The notes below the pieces were generated by a model, which searched no databases, was not told where the DNA came from, and worked only from the letters and a program-made list of their open reading frames with translations. The position numbers and the translations under genes were made by a program. A stretch of 56,734 nucleotides of DNA from the NCBI GenBank assembly GCA_017619715.1, contig JAFZRS010000016.1, positions 1-56,734 on the forward strand. Direction: 5' to 3'. Shown here one piece after another: positions 55,326-56,734 of this stretch. Each line of letters begins with the position of its first letter. Position 1 is the stretch's first letter. The stretch is from Oscillospiraceae bacterium (lineage in GTDB: Bacteria > Bacillota > Clostridia > Oscillospirales > Oscillospiraceae).

Positions 55326-56495
55326 TTACAAGCGCAGCAGCAGCTCCCGCCCGATCTCCGCGCCGCTGCGCAGATAGACACGCAGTACCCGCTTTCTTAC
55401 GGACGTCAACAGCTCATAGGGGATCGTATTTGCCGCCGCCGCCAAGTCATTGACGCTGTTGCGCACGCCGAATACCTCCACCTCGTCGCCTGCGTTGACG
55501 CCGGGCAGATCGGTCAGGTCTATCATGCACATATCCATGCAGATCCTGCCGCGCACCGGCGCGGGTCCGTGTGCCGTCAAGAGCGAGCAGTTATTGGAAA
55601 GGCTTCGGAAAAAGCCGTCCGCATAACCGTAGGGTACCACGCCAATGCGGGTCTGACGCGGCGTCACGTAGCGCCGCCCGTAGCTGATGGAGGTGTCCTG
55701 CGGATACGTCTTTACGGTGCTGACCGTGGTTTTCAGCGTCATCACCGGGCGTAAACCCAACTCCCCGGCAAACTCGCCGCAACCGTAGAGCAGCAGACCG
55801 GGACGCACCATGTCCAGATACGTCTGCGGCCATTGCGCCACCGCGCCCGTATTGGCGCAGTGCCGCAATGCAAAGGGGTGTTCCAATTTTGCTTCCACCG
55901 CCTCGATACACCGGCAAAAGAGGTCGAACTGCCCTTGGGTATAGGCACGGCTCTCCTCGTCCCCCTCGTCGGACACGGCGAAGTGGGTAAAGATTCCCTC
56001 ACTTGCAAGACCCGGCAGACGGCAGACATCGCATATTTCCGCCACACAGGCGTCAAACTGCGCTCCGGCGCACAGGAAGCCCAAACGGGACATACCGGTA
56101 TCCACCTTGATGTGGATCTGCAGCGTGCCGCCGCAGCGCACCGCCTCGGCGCTGTAAGCCTCCGCCGCTTCGATGGAAGTCACCGCCTGCGTGATATGCA
56201 GCTTGATAAGCCGTTCCACCTGATCCGGCGGGGTATAACCCAGAATGAGGATCGGCATGGCGATCCCATGTTCACGCAGTTCCATCGCCTCATCGATACT
56301 GCTCACCGCCAGATAGTCCGCGCCTAACTCCTCCAGCGTGCGGGAAACTTCAATCGCACCGTGCCCGTAGGCGTCCGCCTTCACCACGCCCAGGAATTTT
56401 ACACCCGGACCAATGCGGCGGTGCAGCGTATGGTAGTTATGCGCCAGCGCGTCCAGATCGATCTCCGCCCATGTTCTGCGTAATGTAGATTCCAT
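55326..56495 (-). CDS. alr: Alanine racemase
   Basis: This 389-residue PLP enzyme supplies D-alanine for peptidoglycan. The start at 56495 (MESTLRRTWAEIDLDALAHNY) follows AAGGAG; the frame can be extended but the extension precedes the SD. VVKADAYGHG carries the PLP Lys 39, HIKVDTGMSRLGF, GIFTHFAVSDEGD, VRPGLLLYG, VPYGYADGFFRSLSN (catalytic Tyr region) and GRICMDMCMIDLTD complete the TIM barrel and C-terminal beta domain. It is transcribed from an extended -10 promoter in the gap to the gene at the right edge. Confidence 0.95.
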   Translation of the reverse strand: MESTLRRTWAEIDLDALAHNYHTLHRRIGPGVKFLGVVKADAYGHGAIEVSRTLEELGADYLAVSSIDEAMELREHGIAMPILILGYTPPDQVERLIKLHITQAVTSIEAAEAYSAEAVRCGGTLQIHIKVDTGMSRLGFLCAGAQFDACVAEICDVCRLPGLASEGIFTHFAVSDEGDEESRAYTQGQFDLFCRCIEAVEAKLEHPFALRHCANTGAVAQWPQTYLDMVRPGLLLYGCGEFAGELGLRPVMTLKTTVSTVKTYPQDTSISYGRRYVTPRQTRIGVVPYGYADGFFRSLSNNCSLLTAHGPAPVRGRICMDMCMIDLTDLPGVNAGDEVEVFGVRNSVNDLAAAANTIPYELLTSVRKRVLRVYLRSGAEIGRELLLRL

Positions 56496-56524
56496 ATTGT
56501 GCAGCTCCTTTTTATACTGCAAGT

Positions 56525-56533
56525 ATTATAGCA
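56525..56533 (-). promoter_or_regulatory. Extended -10 promoter of alr
   Basis: Minus strand TGCTATAAT (hexamer at 56525-56530), 30 bp before the ATG; the -35 region is A/T-rich and weak. Confidence 0.5.
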
Positions 56534-56692
56534 TAACAATCGAAAAAAGAAAATTTGACATTTTTGATTTTTCAAAAATGTCTGTCTTTCATCAAAAATT
56601 CGCTTTTGATACTCGAGAAAACGTTTGTACTATGTTATACTGAAGTATAAAAAGGCAAAGTGTAAAGAAATGCGGAAAGGGGCTTGACAGGA

Positions 56693-56734
56693 ATGAAAGA
56701 GAATGTGACAATGCAGTCAGTCAGTCAGTCAGTC
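56693..56734 (+). CDS. Start of a gene with an in-frame tetranucleotide repeat (runs off the right edge)
   Basis: ATG 56693 opens a frame starting MKENVTMQSVSQSV that continues to the window end. AAAGGGG lies 12 bases upstream, slightly far, with AGGA immediately before the ATG. A second in-frame ATG at 56711 precedes the repeat directly. The gene is divergent from alr; a possible promoter is TTGATA (56606-56611) with TACTAT (56628-56633). Too short to identify. The repeat in the first codons means slippage would switch the frame. Confidence 0.4.
   Translation, partial: MKENVTMQSVSQSV
56714..56734 (+). repeat. CAGT tetranucleotide tandem repeat, at least five copies, cut by the window edge
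   Basis: CAGT x5 plus one base, uninterrupted, right behind an ATG. The total length is unknown because the window ends inside it. It may be a phase-variable tract or a place where assembly broke. Confidence 0.85.

Overview
The window comes from a moderately GC-rich, low-redundancy Firmicutes genome, most likely an anaerobic clostridium of the Oscillospirales/Clostridia type. This rests on gene content: sporulation genes (yqfC, yqfD, ylbJ-like, a spoIIQ-like M23 protein), an era/yqzL/recO/phoH/ybeY block, prsA after mfd, AGGAGG-type ribosome binding sites, sigma-A promoters with 17-bp spacers, and many perfect-stem terminators. No rRNA, tRNA, CRISPR array, insertion sequence or prophage gene was seen. 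TAG is used as a normal stop (for example at 10305, 22889 and 53846), so the genetic code looks standard.

Region 1 (1-13483, minus strand) is an accessory surface/uptake operon read right to left. It holds a solute-binding lipoprotein, a membrane-anchored metallo-beta-lactamase-fold protein, a 2205-residue surface protein of six GLUG-like modules, two LplB/LplC-type ABC permeases without their own ATPase, a PHP-type metallohydrolase, a 39-aa conserved-looking peptide and a secreted protein cut by the window edge. Strong stem-loops sit behind the binding-protein gene and behind the giant gene, which suggests graded expression.

Region 2 (13484-17960) holds an opine-dehydrogenase-family gene and an APC-type permease, with a divergent FadR-type GntR regulator. 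The promoter of this pair and the promoter of region 1 are near-copies. Each has a TTGACA-N17-TATACT core followed by two TTGTNNNACAA palindromes exactly 21 bp apart, the published FadR-subfamily operator pattern. I infer that the GntR protein co-regulates both units, linking amino-acid/opine chemistry to the large surface/uptake operon.

Region 3 (18000-22500) is miscellaneous: a remnant of V-type ATPase subunit I, an MscS channel, an amidase, a YetF-like membrane protein and a YlbJ-like sporulation membrane protein. Region 4 (22600-33600) is core: yqfC-yqfD-phoH-ybeY-era-yqzL-recO-mutS2, HPr, uvrC and prfB. Region 5 (33600-38700) has a LytM/M23 protein behind a sigma-F-like promoter and the glycolytic operon trmL-pgk-tpiA-gpmI. 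Region 6 (38900-48900) has a GlmU-like protein with a reduced nucleotidyltransferase half, a prs gene broken by one in-frame TAG, pth, mfd, prsA, cysK and eno.

Region 7 (49000-56734) is again accessory: a second opine-dehydrogenase-family gene with an enolase-superfamily enzyme and a divergent LysR regulator, then a glycerol-1-phosphate-dehydrogenase-family gene coupled to a radical SAM protein, then alanine racemase. At the right edge a gene begins with a CAGT tetranucleotide repeat inside its first codons. The observations most worth checking are the shared GntR regulon, the giant-protein operon, the interrupted prs, and the repeat-bearing gene at the edge.
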